Below the pieces are notes generated by a model. The model made no database searches. It saw nothing but the letters and a program-made list of their open reading frames with translations, and was not told the DNA's origin. A DNA stretch of 20,924 nt from Pelargonium nanum (lineage: Eukaryota > Streptophyta > Magnoliopsida > Geraniales > Geraniaceae). Positions 1 to 9,184 of the stretch are shown here, piece by piece. The stretch is taken from positions 1 through 20,924 of the forward strand of contig JAYMTF010001864.1 of NCBI GenBank assembly GCA_036897485.1. The letters are read 5' to 3'. Position numbers and translations under genes: made by a program. Position 1 is the first letter of the stretch. Every line of letters begins with the position of its first letter.

Positions 1-28
<28 letters not shown>
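1..28. repeat. AT dinucleotide microsatellite (cut by window edge)
   Basis: Uninterrupted alternating AT for 28 bases from the first base of the window. The true length is unknown. Confidence 0.9.
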
Positions 29-31
<3 letters not shown>

Positions 32-1109
32 TTTTTATAATAGATGAAAAAGATATACATAATGTTTTTATATTTTTATTTATTTTTATAAAACGTATTG
101 TGACGTATCGTATTCTATATTTTATGAAAATTGTGTGTTGCCGTGCCCGTGTCGTGTCGTATGGTGTGTCCCGTGTCCGTATCCGTGCAACATAGATGAG
201 GGTAGCATGAAATAAAGTTGGCAGAGATGGTTTACTCTGTGAAGCTAAGATCTCATAGTACGACACTAGAAAGACTTATTTTTCAAATAGGAGTTATACA
301 GAACCAAGAAAGCTTAAAAGTGGAAGATGTCGGAAAATACAAGACTGCCGCTGACTTATGAAGTAACGAATCTAAATCAATCATGCTGATGAAAGTGGGT
401 TAGTGTTGCGTATACTATAAATCTAGAAATGGCAGTGTGATTTCATTTAGCAAAAGATTATAGTTTAGTTAAAATGATATAGTCGATAAATTCTTCTTTT
501 CCATTATTTCTAGTTCCCGAGATCAACTGTTTGATTATGATATTGTTTTTGAGTCAAGTAGAGAAACTACCGAGGTCAATGGGGCATGCCTATAATGAGT
601 TCCCTCTAGGCATCAAATGAATACCCAATATGACCATTATGTTATTATGTTATCCATGTATTCAGATATCACGATTACATTGCATATTTGCATTGTACTA
701 TATCTTATGGCTAACTATGATGAGCTTTCATTTAGTATATTATTTACTTACAGAAGATAATGAGAAATCAGGAGCTTTGGTTATAGTTGTGCCAGCAACA
801 TATATAATCATTGTTGGATGAACTTTTTTTTATAATTATTTTCCTTGCTCTGTTAATTTTCTGACGAATTGAATGCTATTTTATCTTTATGTTACAATCA
901 TGGCTTGACAATTATCCCTTAAAAACATTGTTTTGACATGTTTTTTGTTCTGTTCCTGTTTCATTTCTAATGACTACACGATCTAATATGGAAGCTTTTT
1001 AAGTTATTTTTCTTGCACTTGCACACATTTATTAAGTCAAAGACGCATCATCACCATTTGCTTGTTTTGTGAGTAAGGACTTTTTTGCTAAACCTTCACA
1101 TGGCTGCAG
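1..1109. other. AT-rich non-coding DNA, probably intron of the malic enzyme gene
   Basis: No malic enzyme exon or other gene could be recognised here. It starts with an AT dinucleotide run (1-28). At about 128-195 there is a low-complexity stretch rich in CGTGTC/CCGTGT words. The rest looks like plant intron or intergenic sequence. Because the next exon starts inside the NAD-binding domain, this is most simply the 3' part of a large intron. Confidence 0.5.
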
Positions 1110-2147
1110 TGCAGGAATAGGGGTTCTTAATGCTGCTAGAAATACTATGGCAAGGATGTTAGGAAGCACTGAACAGGCTTTTGAAAGTGCTCAGAGGCAA
1201 TTCTGGGTAGTAGATGCCAAGGCAAGTAGTCATACCTACTCTCTTAAACATCAGTAGTACAGCCTCATGATTATTTCTTTTCAGCACGAGTGCTTAAGTA
1301 AAATGGTAGATGTGCCATTTCCCATGCCAATTCTGGTCAACAACATTCTGACCGACTTTACCTAGCAGATCAAAGTTATAAAATAATATATTTCTGTGAA
1401 TACTGCTGATACACTTCTTTTATGTACTCCCTCCAAACCACTTTAATTGTACCATACACTAAAAATGGATGCCTTATTCCAAGTGTCCACTTTCCCTTTT
1501 GATAAGAAAAATAGAAAATTATACTTGGAGTTCAAACTGCTCAGCCTGCCTGACTTTTCAAGCCTGTGAACTTGAACTTTGGCCCTAGCCTCCATTTCCA
1601 TCATATCCAACCTTGTTTTTTGAGTGAATTACCGTATGATTTAGAATAGTAAATTCAAGTCACTGTACAGCTTGATTCTCTTATGCTCAAAATCAAGTGA
1701 GTTCCATTATTATATATCTCGAATATGGTTCTACGAAATGATCCTTTTGAAGCCGCTACTTTGGTTACTGGTCATTATACACATTGAAAATATATCTTTC
1801 CTCAGTAACACAACATGATAATTGAGTTTGTTGTTGTGTATACTCAGGGTCTGATAACGGAGGGGCGTGAAAATATTGATCCAGATGCCCTGCCATTTGC
1901 ATGGAAGGTGAAGGAAGCTAATCGTCTAGGATTAAGCGAAGGCGCAAGTCTTGTTGAAGTGGTTCGTAAAATCTTCACGAGATTTCAGAATGTGGATATT
2001 AGTGGCATGTTTGTCATAGCATTGCATCCTTGATGACTGTATCATATAGGCATGCAAATACAGTCTGGCATGCTGTAATGTTATAAAAGGAATGCCATCA
2101 GGTTAATTTTTAACAGATACCCTAAAATTAAGGAAATTGGAAAGATT

Positions 2148-2187
<40 letters not shown>

Positions 2188-5100
2188 GCACTTATTTTTA
2201 TATTTCTGTTTCATCACTTCTGGTTATAGTCATGTTTTTGCATTTTGAGATTATATTCTCCTGCTCTTATGGTTATTATTTATCTCATAGTAGGATGGCA
2301 AATGTGTTAAGGGGTTACTCTATTTCTTTTGCTAGTGTATTCATTCTATTTTCTCCTTGCCAACAGGTACAGAAAGTGCAGCCTGATGTGCTTCTTGGGT
2401 TATCTGCAGTTGGGGGATTGTTCTCAAAAGCGGTACAAAATTAATGCCCTAAATCATGACTAATCAATAGATATTTATTCTAAATCTTAGGAAGGTTTGG
2501 GGTCTGGGTCTCTTAAAGAGGGTTTGAAAATTTAATGCTGGATTTGTTATATTTCTGAATTATTTTCTAACAAAAGGCTATTATGCATCTTGAGTAGCTA
2601 CTAGCTAGTATGTTTCTTGAATACAATCTTAATTTTCAGTTATAAGCCTATTTTTAATACCTGCTGGCAGTTTGAACAATTAATTCTCATGAAATCCAGC
2701 TTACCTGTACTTACTCACTATGACATAGAATCAATGAACAGTCTATACATTAGAATGCAATTGTTGAGTCAGCTTAACCTTTTAATTGAGTTGGTTCTCT
2801 ACATGGTATCATAACCTTGTTGACCTAAAGGTCACAAGTTCGAGTCCTGCCGTCACCCTGATTAAATAATATTACAATTCTAGCATAAAAAGAAGACCTG
2901 TGCATGGGCCATGTGCAAAGCGATACCAGGCTTGCACACATGAGGAGGCATGTTAGATTATAAAAATATTAGTGTGCCTTCAACTATCGTTTAAAATTTT
3001 AGTTGAGTTGGTCCCCTACAGCAACTACATGGATACTTCATTATATTCGTAACTGCAGTTTTAAAATGACTAAAACGGGTTCATGGAAGTCTTTGTTTAT
3101 ATTTATTGGGAGACCGCCTAGATTTTTGAATGTTATGATTATGCTTGGAACCATATTTTTTCAATTAACAGAATGTACCTGTAAGGTTCTGGTGCAAGTC
3201 GCCTAACAATTTGCTGATATGTCTGCAGGACCACACCATTTGCACTTTTTTTAACTTGGAATTGAATGCAGGCAATTCCCTTGAAGTTTCTTTTTGTATG
3301 AACATGTTGTCTGTGATCTATTTTATAATAGAAAAATCTATATTTCTCAGAATGAATATTGCATGCTGCATGATTCCATGTTTCAAGCTTGCACGTAAAC
3401 TTCTTGTTGGGTTAGAGTTTCCTTGCTCGAGGTTGAAGGGTTTTAATTGGTGTGTTGCAAAATTGATATCATGCATTTACTTTTTTAGGTGTTGGAGGCT
3501 CTCAAATGTTCAACATCACCTAGACCAGCTGTCTTCGCTATGTCAAACCCTACTAAAAATGGTATTGTTTTATATCTAGTACGGAAAAAAAAGAGTTAAT
3601 TAGTATGTTTCTAGCTAAACCTCTCTCTCCACCCTCCTCCCCCTTCAATCTTTTCCACAGCTGAGTGCACTCCTGAAGAAGCATTTTCCATCTTGGGTGA
3701 CAATATCGTATTTGCAAGTGGAAGTCCATTCAACGATGTGGATCTTGGTATGCATTAAGGAAAACGTGTGAAATATTTTCTGCATCATGGTATTTAGAAT
3801 CTATTTGCTGCTTACTCTTGACGCTGAACAGGATTCGGGCTCTCTAGCTTAAGTTATCTGGTGGATGGTTCAACCAAACTGGTATATCAAGCGGTCTCAA
3901 ACTTCACATTCTTCAATGTGAGGCACTTTAACACTCCCCCTCCCATGCATGCCGAACAACACAATGTCCATGCACTCGAATCAAGAATTAACAAGAAGGC
4001 CACACAAATGGGTCACTAGGCTTAAACCAAACCACCTTTGATATCATGTCAAACTTTACTCCAACAGTCCAACCTATAAGTCTGGACACAATGACCCGTT
4101 TGTGTTACTTCTTTGTTAATTCTTTGTTCACGTGCAAGGTTTGTTGTGTTTGTCCATCCCGCACGTAACCTATAGTGTTAAATTGTCCCACATTAAAAAA
4201 ATGTGATTTGAGAGTACATGATACACTAGTTGGCCCCTCCACCTAATAGTTTAAGCTTTTGATTTGGAACAAATTTGGCATGTTAAGCTTTACACCAACC
4301 CAAAAGCTTATGCTATTAGGTGGAGGCTCAACTTGAATATCAAGAGGTCTCAAATTTCATACTATTTCAACATGAAAGTGTTGGTTGACATGTTGGGGCC
4401 TGTAATCTTGTATGGCCTGTACATGAGGGGGATTATTAATGTAGATACACATCAAGTATAGAAACAGTCTCATCAAACATGAGATCATTTGTATAGCATG
4501 AAAATCTTCACTAATTATATGCATTACTCAAGTTTGAACATGAAGCATATACATGGGCAATGCATTTTCATCTTATGTCTCCAAGACTCCAACTATTCAT
4601 GAGTTTGAATCTCGAGATATACTAGTTGGGTCTTCCACTTTAACAAGTTAAACTTCTAGGTCATAGTAAAGTTTTAATAGGTTATCATAGCTTCTACGGT
4701 CTTGGGCCTGTGTGGCCCACTTGTGTTGCCACCCTGTGTAATATTTTGTTCCCGCACAGGCTTGCATGTAGGGGTGTTCATCAATCTGGAACCAGACCAG
4801 ACCGTTATAACTTTCAAATTTCTTGGACCAAAGACCAGACAGGGACTGGACTGAATGGACCAAATTTATATTTAAGAAAATTACATTTTAAAGGTAAAAA
4901 ATACTATTGGAGTGAAGTGAGTGAACTATAGGATAAGATAGATTGTACTAGAAGTGATAATAAAATAAAATAGATTTCCTAAGTCCAAATTTTCGGTCCG
5001 GACCCAATCGCGATCACTCCTACTTGCGTGTGAGGGAAAGTGTTGATATATATATCTGACATTTAAAATGAGAAGTTTGAAACCGCTTGATATGCTAGTT

Positions 5101-8100
5101 GCACCTTCCACGCAGCACAACTTAAGCTTTTAGGTTATAGTGAAGTTTAACTTAATGCTTATTCTCCATATACTTTTTTTGCTTCTACTTGAAACAACTT
5201 GATCATATTAGGAGTCAAGGGTTATAGTAGAAAAAATGTCAGTTGATATTGTACATGTAATAATGTATCAACAGATCAGACCAAATAAGTTGGGGTGGTT
5301 GTGGGGAGTGTTAAAATGCATTTCTTGAGTGGTTCAGCATGGCGCTTTATTTCACACCCGCAATGCAATGCAATGCTCAGACATGAAGCATATACATGGG
5401 CAATGCATATACATGGCCTTTCATGCAATGCAATGCATGAAATGCAATGCTCAGACATGTATTATGTTGATCATGGCCTTTTTTTCTACAGATATTCCCT
5501 TTGGTTGGCCTTTCTTTTCTATCATTAGTAGTTTTTCTTTACATATCAATGTCAGTGATAAGTGAGTAATAAAGTCTGGGCTGGACCCACTAATAAAATG
5601 TCTTGACTTGTTTGGCTCAGAATTCCTCTTTACCTTTTTATCAGTTATTGACTCTGAATTTTTGTATTGAAGGGTTCAAAACAGATCATTTTTCTTCAAG
5701 CTATCCTATTTGATTGTTTACAGCTTCTTGACTGGAACTTCTAAATGATGTAGGAAATGGTCGTATAGGCCACTGCAACCAGGGAAACAACATGTACCTC
5801 TTCCCAGGGTCTGTTCTGCAAGTACATTTATGGAACTTTGGTTGAAATTTATTTCTTCCAAGCTGGATTTTAAACCTATCTGTCTGTGCAGCATTGGACT
5901 TGGTACTCTACTTTCTGGTTCAAGGGTTGTCTCCGATGGCATGCTACAGGCTGCAGCAGAGTGGTAATTCTAATTTACTTGTTTTATCTTCTTTTTTTAG
6001 TGGGAACTTAAAATTCCAAATTTGAGAAGAATTCACCCACCTTAATTTCAGCCATTAGCGGGAGAAAATTGATTTGCGATTGGTATCAATCACAATAATC
6101 TAAGCAATGCAACTTAAATGAAACTGGCAAGAGCAGTGAAAGCAGACCATGCACTCTAGTCCCTAAATCACCCCCTCCCCTCTTCTAGGAAAAAAAATAT
6201 CATTACGAAAGAAAAATTGTTTTTGTTACTCTCTGGATTTCATAAAAACTCATTAGCAGTTGTATTTTTAACTGTCCCAATTTTTTTTGTCTGGTACCAA
6301 TCATTGCTACTAAATATTAATCAATGAATTTCCCATCACATCCTTGACTATTTTAGAAAACTGCCTGTAAATATGTGTAGTTAATGTCCATGGGTGGGTT
6401 TAATATACTAATTGTTAATATATCCCACATTGAAAGAATGTGAAGTCTATCACCACTTATAAATATAAACGTTGGACCCTCCACTTGTTAGCTTAATATA
6501 AGTGGGGCATTCTATGAATTTTATTCAGACTATATTAGATCAATGTTGATTTTGCTTTAGTTTGATTCTGTTCAATTACACATGTGTAATTCGATCAATC
6601 TCAAAATAATTAAATTAAATCAAGATTGAGGAACATACTTTATGGATGATTTTGATGTTGGTTCTTATGACATTCAAATGGAAACTTCAGTCTTGCAGCA
6701 TATATGAGCGAAGAGGAAGTTTTGAAAGGGATTATATTTCCTAAAGTATCCAGGTACAGATTCCACATTGTATGTATTTATTTTTCTATGTTCTATGCAT
6801 ATATGTTGACATTATATATATTTGCAGCATACATGACATTACCAAGGAGGTGGCCAAAGCTGTGATGAAGGAAGCTATAAATGAGGATCTCGCTGAAGGA
6901 TACCGGGGGAAGGATCCTCGAGAGCTCCAGAAACTTAATGAGGTATTATTTTAAATTGAATCAGAAATTAAGTTGATCATAATTCTGCTAGGTAGTTAGT
7001 TACCAGATGACATCAGACTTTTTTTTTTTTTTTTTTTTTTGCATTTTCGTGAAGTACAGTTCAAGTATGTCCATGCATATTATCCATATAAATAAAATGG
7101 ATATAAAAAATAGGATGCACAAAAAAGCTACAAGGGAAACCTTGATATATAAATAAGGGCGGCCCACTGCTTTAGGTTCCCGCCATTAACCTTATCCTGG
7201 TTTTGTTAGGACACTATTTCCCTTGCTCAAACTTGTAACCTCACAGTTACACGACAGCAACCTAACCATTGTGTGCGCCAAGGCTCACCCTCTTGGTGAA
7301 ACTTAAGTTATTCTCCAAATATGTAAACATCACTCAAGCTTTGAACATTTGTAGGAGTAGATTTGTGACCATGCCCTGTTAAGTGTGAACTCAAGACTAT
7401 CAAATGATTCTCCTATTGTTCTTGTCCCAAAAGGATACTACTATAAGTGTTTTAAGAACTCCCAGTCACTTGGACTCATTGATTATTGAACCATAGTGTC
7501 TTCCCGAGACAGGACTGTTGAAGACTCAGCTAATAATAAGAAAGTTTTACTTTAGCTCTTAATAAACTTTTCATAAACTTTGTCATTACTCAACAAAACC
7601 CTTCCAACAAAAAATAGATCCCATAGTTCCTAGCAAGAGATGGTCTAATATCTCCCCCACTGCCCTTGTTGATACAATACCAGCCCACAACAATTTTCTC
7701 CATTTTAGATGCATTATTACATGAATGATATCATCCTGCCTCTAGAATACACACTTCGATACCGCATCTGAAACAAGGCTCCACTGAATTACCTCCCAAT
7801 CTGCTGGACAAAATCTATCCATCTGACTTATCCAAATAGTCTAGGATATATATCAAAGTCTACAGCTGTGGAACAAAATTGTTGGACACTTGGACCACAG
7901 CTTTTAACCCATCCTCTCCACACAACATTTTGCCAAAATCTAACCTTTGGCCATCATAACCAAAAAGCGAATTTCCAGCCAGTGTGAAATTTGAATGGCT
8001 CTCCATAAGCTAAACTCGCAAGAAATCCTCCTTGTAGCCGACTTTTACTGAGCCAATTGCGCCCAAACCATCAGGAGAAGCCAACCTTACAGCCCCGTTT

Positions 8101-8667
8101 GGGGCAAATTCTTCCACCATGACCTTCTAAAGAAATTGATTTCGAAATAAAATAAAGAAGAAAAGAATGTATAATCTTGTGAATATCATTTTAGGGATTT
8201 TGTAGAATGAAGACAATGATTTTGCTGCTTATCAAATTGGAGCGCTGAACCCATTCATTTATTGTAGTTTGCATAGAATACAAGAGCTGCTTAGGCAATT
8301 TGGGGTTTATTGGAGAAGCTCATTCAGTATAGCTAATTAAGTCATCATTCATACATTAGTATTCAAATCCAAACATAAGGCCTTTATCTTTGCTTTTTGT
8401 TTTACTTCCTTTTCCCCCTCCTTTTTGGTTTGAAGAAAAAATCTCTTTGTTGACTGATATAGATTGTTAAGGGTCTTAACTTCAAAGCTACCTATTGATA
8501 TCAGACATTTGCCACAGAATTTCTAGTTGAACATGATTATAACAAGGGGTTCCTATTGTTTGTGAAAATTTGACGATTGAGTTTATTTGTAGGAGGAGCT
8601 CTCAGAGTATGTGATGAACAACATGTGGATTCCGGAATACCCGACATTGGTTTACCAGAAAGATTGA
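1110..8667 (+). CDS. NAD-ME2: NAD-dependent malic enzyme, mitochondrial, beta/NAD-ME2 type (3' ten exons, 5' part outside window)
   Basis: This gene encodes the enzyme that oxidatively decarboxylates malate to pyruvate and CO2 with NAD in the mitochondrial matrix. Exons inferred from splice sites and family similarity are 1110-1221, 1848-1961, 2367-2432, 3489-3561, 3661-3747, 5754-5808, 5892-5963, 6691-6753, 6828-6942 and 8593-8667. Joined, they stay in frame for about 276 residues, roughly the C-terminal 45% of a protein of about 600. Visible family motifs are AGIGVLNAAR (end of the dinucleotide fold glycine loop), FWVVDAKGLITE across the first junction, LLGLSAVGGLF, FAMSNPTKNAECTP, IVFASGSPF, NQGNNMYLFPGIGLGTLLSG and the C-terminus NNMWIPEYPTLVYQKD. 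The VLNAAR and YPTLVY signatures fit the NAD-ME2 type rather than NAD-ME1, which as I recall it reads differently at these places. A usual Glu after GGLFSK is Ala here. No upstream exon was recognised in 1-1109, so the N-terminal half and promoter lie to the left. I see no lesion in the exons. The exact first acceptor (1110) is the least certain boundary. Confidence 0.9.
1222..1847 (+). other. GC-AG intron in the malic enzyme gene
   Basis: The exon ends at AAG (1219-1221), followed by GCAAGT, the usual context of U2-type GC donors. The acceptor is the CAG before 1848. Only this GC donor keeps the conserved DAK|GLITE junction in phase 0. The nearest downstream GT (1227) would add five bases and shift the frame. 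The intron also holds a sequence starting TACTCCCTCC near 1425, which resembles the end of a plant Stowaway-like MITE. Its partner end is too degraded to call. Confidence 0.75.
2152..2184 (+). repeat. CT microsatellite in malic enzyme intron
   Basis: About 16 uninterrupted TC/CT units, directly followed by GTAG. The tract lies in the intron 1962-2366. It has the composition of a polypyrimidine tract followed by an AG, so it could act as a decoy 3' splice site, but using that AG would not continue the conserved protein. Confidence 0.95.
2772..2862 (+). repeat. tRNA-like repeat fragment (SINE-like, or primer-site region of an old LTR-type repeat)
   Basis: The segment contains a GAGTTGGTTCTCTACATGGTATC stretch followed by GGTCACAAGTTCGAGTCCTGCC. 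The latter matches the tRNA T-arm/pol III B-box pattern (GTTCGAGTCC). A second short copy of GAGTTGGTCCCCTACA lies at about 3003-3020. The TGGTATCA word also resembles the initiator-tRNA primer site of plant LTR elements. No tRNA cloverleaf was found, so this is not a functional tRNA gene. The family is uncertain. Confidence 0.4.
3846..4260. repeat. Long inverted repeat, two head-to-head copies of a dispersed repeat
   Basis: The left arm (about 3846-4015) and right arm (about 4092-4260) are reverse complements along roughly 170 bp with mismatches, around a 76-bp spacer. The best matched block pairs the GAATTAAC...ATGGGTCA stretch at 3985-4015 with TGACCCGTTTGTG...GTTAATTC at 4092-4122. Outer blocks pair CTCAAACTTCACATTCTTCAATGTG with CACATT...ATGTGATTTGAG, and AGCTTAAG with TTTAAGCTTTT. 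It lies wholly in the intron 3748-5753. A transcript would fold into a long imperfect hairpin. Confidence 0.75.
4298..4395 (-). repeat. Further copy of the dispersed intron repeat
   Basis: This matches the left arm of the neighbouring inverted repeat in the same direction: AGCTTATGCTATTAGGTGGAGG, then ATATCAAGAGGTCTCAAATTTCA, then TTCAACATGAAAGTGTT. It is a degenerate partial copy just downstream of the inverted pair. Strand is set relative to the copies reading TCCACC...TTAAGCTTTT on the plus strand. Confidence 0.55.
4538..4565 (+). repeat. 28-bp direct repeat, copy 1
   Basis: The 28-base sequence beginning ACATGAAGCATATACATGGG is identical at 5381-5408, 843 bp downstream in the same intron. 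Confidence 0.85.
4590..4665 (+). repeat. Partial copy of the dispersed intron repeat
   Basis: GAGATATACTAGTTGGGTCTTCCACTTTAACAAGTTAAACTTCTAGGTCATAGTAAAG follows the same word order as the right arm ending at 4260 and the copy ending near 5140. It is a short degenerate piece. Confidence 0.5.
4690..5140 (+). repeat. Copy of the dispersed intron repeat, split by a MITE
   Basis: GGCCCACTTGTGTTGCC...CCCGCACAGG at 4700-4760 and GTGAGGGAAAGTGTTGATAT...GAAGTTTGAAACCGCTTGATATGCTAGTTGCACCTTCCACG...CTTAAGCTTTTAGG at 5030-5132 are the two halves of one unit, collinear with the arms at 3846-4260. The halves are separated exactly by the element at 4769-5022 and its 8-bp duplications. Confidence 0.65.
4769..5022. 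mobile_element. hAT-like MITE (254 bp) with 8-bp target duplication
   Basis: The left end reads TAGGGGTGTTCATC and the right end is the reverse complement of TAGGAGTGATCGC, giving imperfect terminal inverted repeats. The element is flanked by CTTGCATG (4761-4768) and CTTGCGTG (5023-5030), an 8-bp duplication with one mismatch; 8 bp is the hAT value. Inside are ACCAGACC/GGACC-type words, no coding capacity and AT-rich filler, as in many plant hAT MITEs. It sits in the intron 3748-5753 and is younger than the repeat copy it splits. Confidence 0.8.
5360..5460 (+). repeat. ATGCA-rich short tandem/inverted repeat cluster (includes copy 2 of the 28-bp repeat)
   Basis: The cluster has runs of GCAATGCAATGC, two copies of CAATGCTCAGACATG (about 5372 and 5445), and a hairpin-capable TTTCATGCA...TGCATGAAA with 9-bp arms at about 5419-5442. 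The 28-bp repeat recurs at 5381-5408. It is non-coding and lies inside the intron 3748-5753. Confidence 0.75.
6405..6510 (+). repeat. Partial copy of the dispersed intron repeat
   Basis: TATCCCACATTGAAAGAATGTGAAGTC...GTTGGACCCTCCACTTGTTAGCTTAA matches the right arm of 3846-4260 (GTCCCACATT...ATGTGATTTGAG...TTGGCCCCTCCACCTAATAGTTTAA). It lies in the intron 5964-6690. Confidence 0.55.
7018..7041 (+). repeat. Poly(T) tract in malic enzyme intron
   Basis: More than 20 consecutive T bases in the intron 6943-8592. No retroposon body with a convincing target duplication was tied to it. Confidence 0.85.
7143..7293 (-). mobile_element. Au-type SINE copy
   Basis: On the minus strand this begins GGGTGAGCCTTGGCGCAC with a pol III A-box-like start. 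It continues GTTGCTGTCGTGTAACTGTGAGGTTACAAGTTTGAGC (degenerate B box) and ends GGCGGGAACCTAAAGCAGTGGGCCGCCCTTATTTATATA. This order (GAGCCTTGGCGCA head, GTTGC(T/C)GTCGTGTGAC, CGGGAGC...GCCCTT tail) is that of the plant Au SINE family. The B box is mutated, so the copy is old. It lies in the intron 6943-8592. Edges are approximate. Confidence 0.75.
7294..8592. other. Long intron remainder without recognised gene
   Basis: This is the rest of the intron 6943-8592. About 7560-8120 has a more even composition than the surrounding intron, and on the minus strand it shows long open stretches broken by a few stops, which suggests an old inserted coding fragment. I could not assign it to a family. A CCCCGTTTGGGGC palindrome lies near 8093-8105. 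Confidence 0.35.
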
Positions 8668-8861
8668 GCCCTTTCATTCTTTCATCTCATATTCCTACAA
8701 AAAGATGGATGAAACTAAGGAGCTTGAACATCTATCGATACTTTTATTTGGGGTACAAAAGTAGCATCGCTGTATGTATTTATAGTAGAACATGAATAAC
8801 ATCTTAGCCACTTCTTTCTGATCGAATCACTACACGCCAAACTTATGTAGTATCATACATT

Positions 8862-8867
8862 AAATAA
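8862..8867 (+). terminator. Candidate polyadenylation signal of the malic enzyme gene
   Basis: An AATAAA hexamer 195 bp after the stop codon, in an AT-rich 3' region. It is a canonical but common word, so usage is inferred. Confidence 0.45.
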
Positions 8868-9006
8868 AATTACCAAACAATTTTATTTTATTTTTGTTAT
8901 TTGATTTTTTTTTTAGTATGAATGGACTGTTAATCACAAATTAGGAAAAAAGAGGAAGGTAGGACTGAATGCACAAAATTTGTAGTAAAATGCAAATCAT
9001 TGTCTC

Positions 9007-9012
9007 TTTATT
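9007..9012 (-). terminator. Candidate polyadenylation signal of the xylosidase gene
   Basis: AATAAA on the minus strand about 175 bp after the TAG stop at 9185-9187. With the opposing signal at 8862 it would leave the two transcripts barely or not overlapping. Confidence 0.4.
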
Positions 9013-9045
9013 GCTTTTCTTGATAAATAGTAGTACATTTGTTTC

Positions 9046-9073
9046 AATCAATTCTGTCTTCACAGAATTGATT
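9046..9073. other. Perfect 12-bp hairpin between convergent genes
   Basis: AATCAATTCTGT (9046-9057) and ACAGAATTGATT (9062-9073) are exact reverse complements around a 4-base loop. It would lie in the 3' UTR of the xylosidase transcript and just downstream of the malic enzyme 3' end. Confidence 0.8.
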
Positions 9074-9184
9074 AGTTGGATTCAGTAACTATTCTATTTC
9101 TATATCAAAAGTACCTAATTTAGGTAGGTACCTTTTTTCTTTTCTATAGTAACAACATTATGAAACTTTTGGGTATTATCTTCT

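Noticed and set aside
1425-1535. Stowaway-like MITE starting TACTCCCTCC
   Set aside because: One end resembles the family terminus, but the opposite end (around ACTTGGAGT) is too degraded to define an element.
2772-2862. Functional tRNA gene
   Set aside because: A B-box-like motif is present, but no full cloverleaf, anticodon stem or terminator T run fits. Kept only as a tRNA-like repeat fragment.
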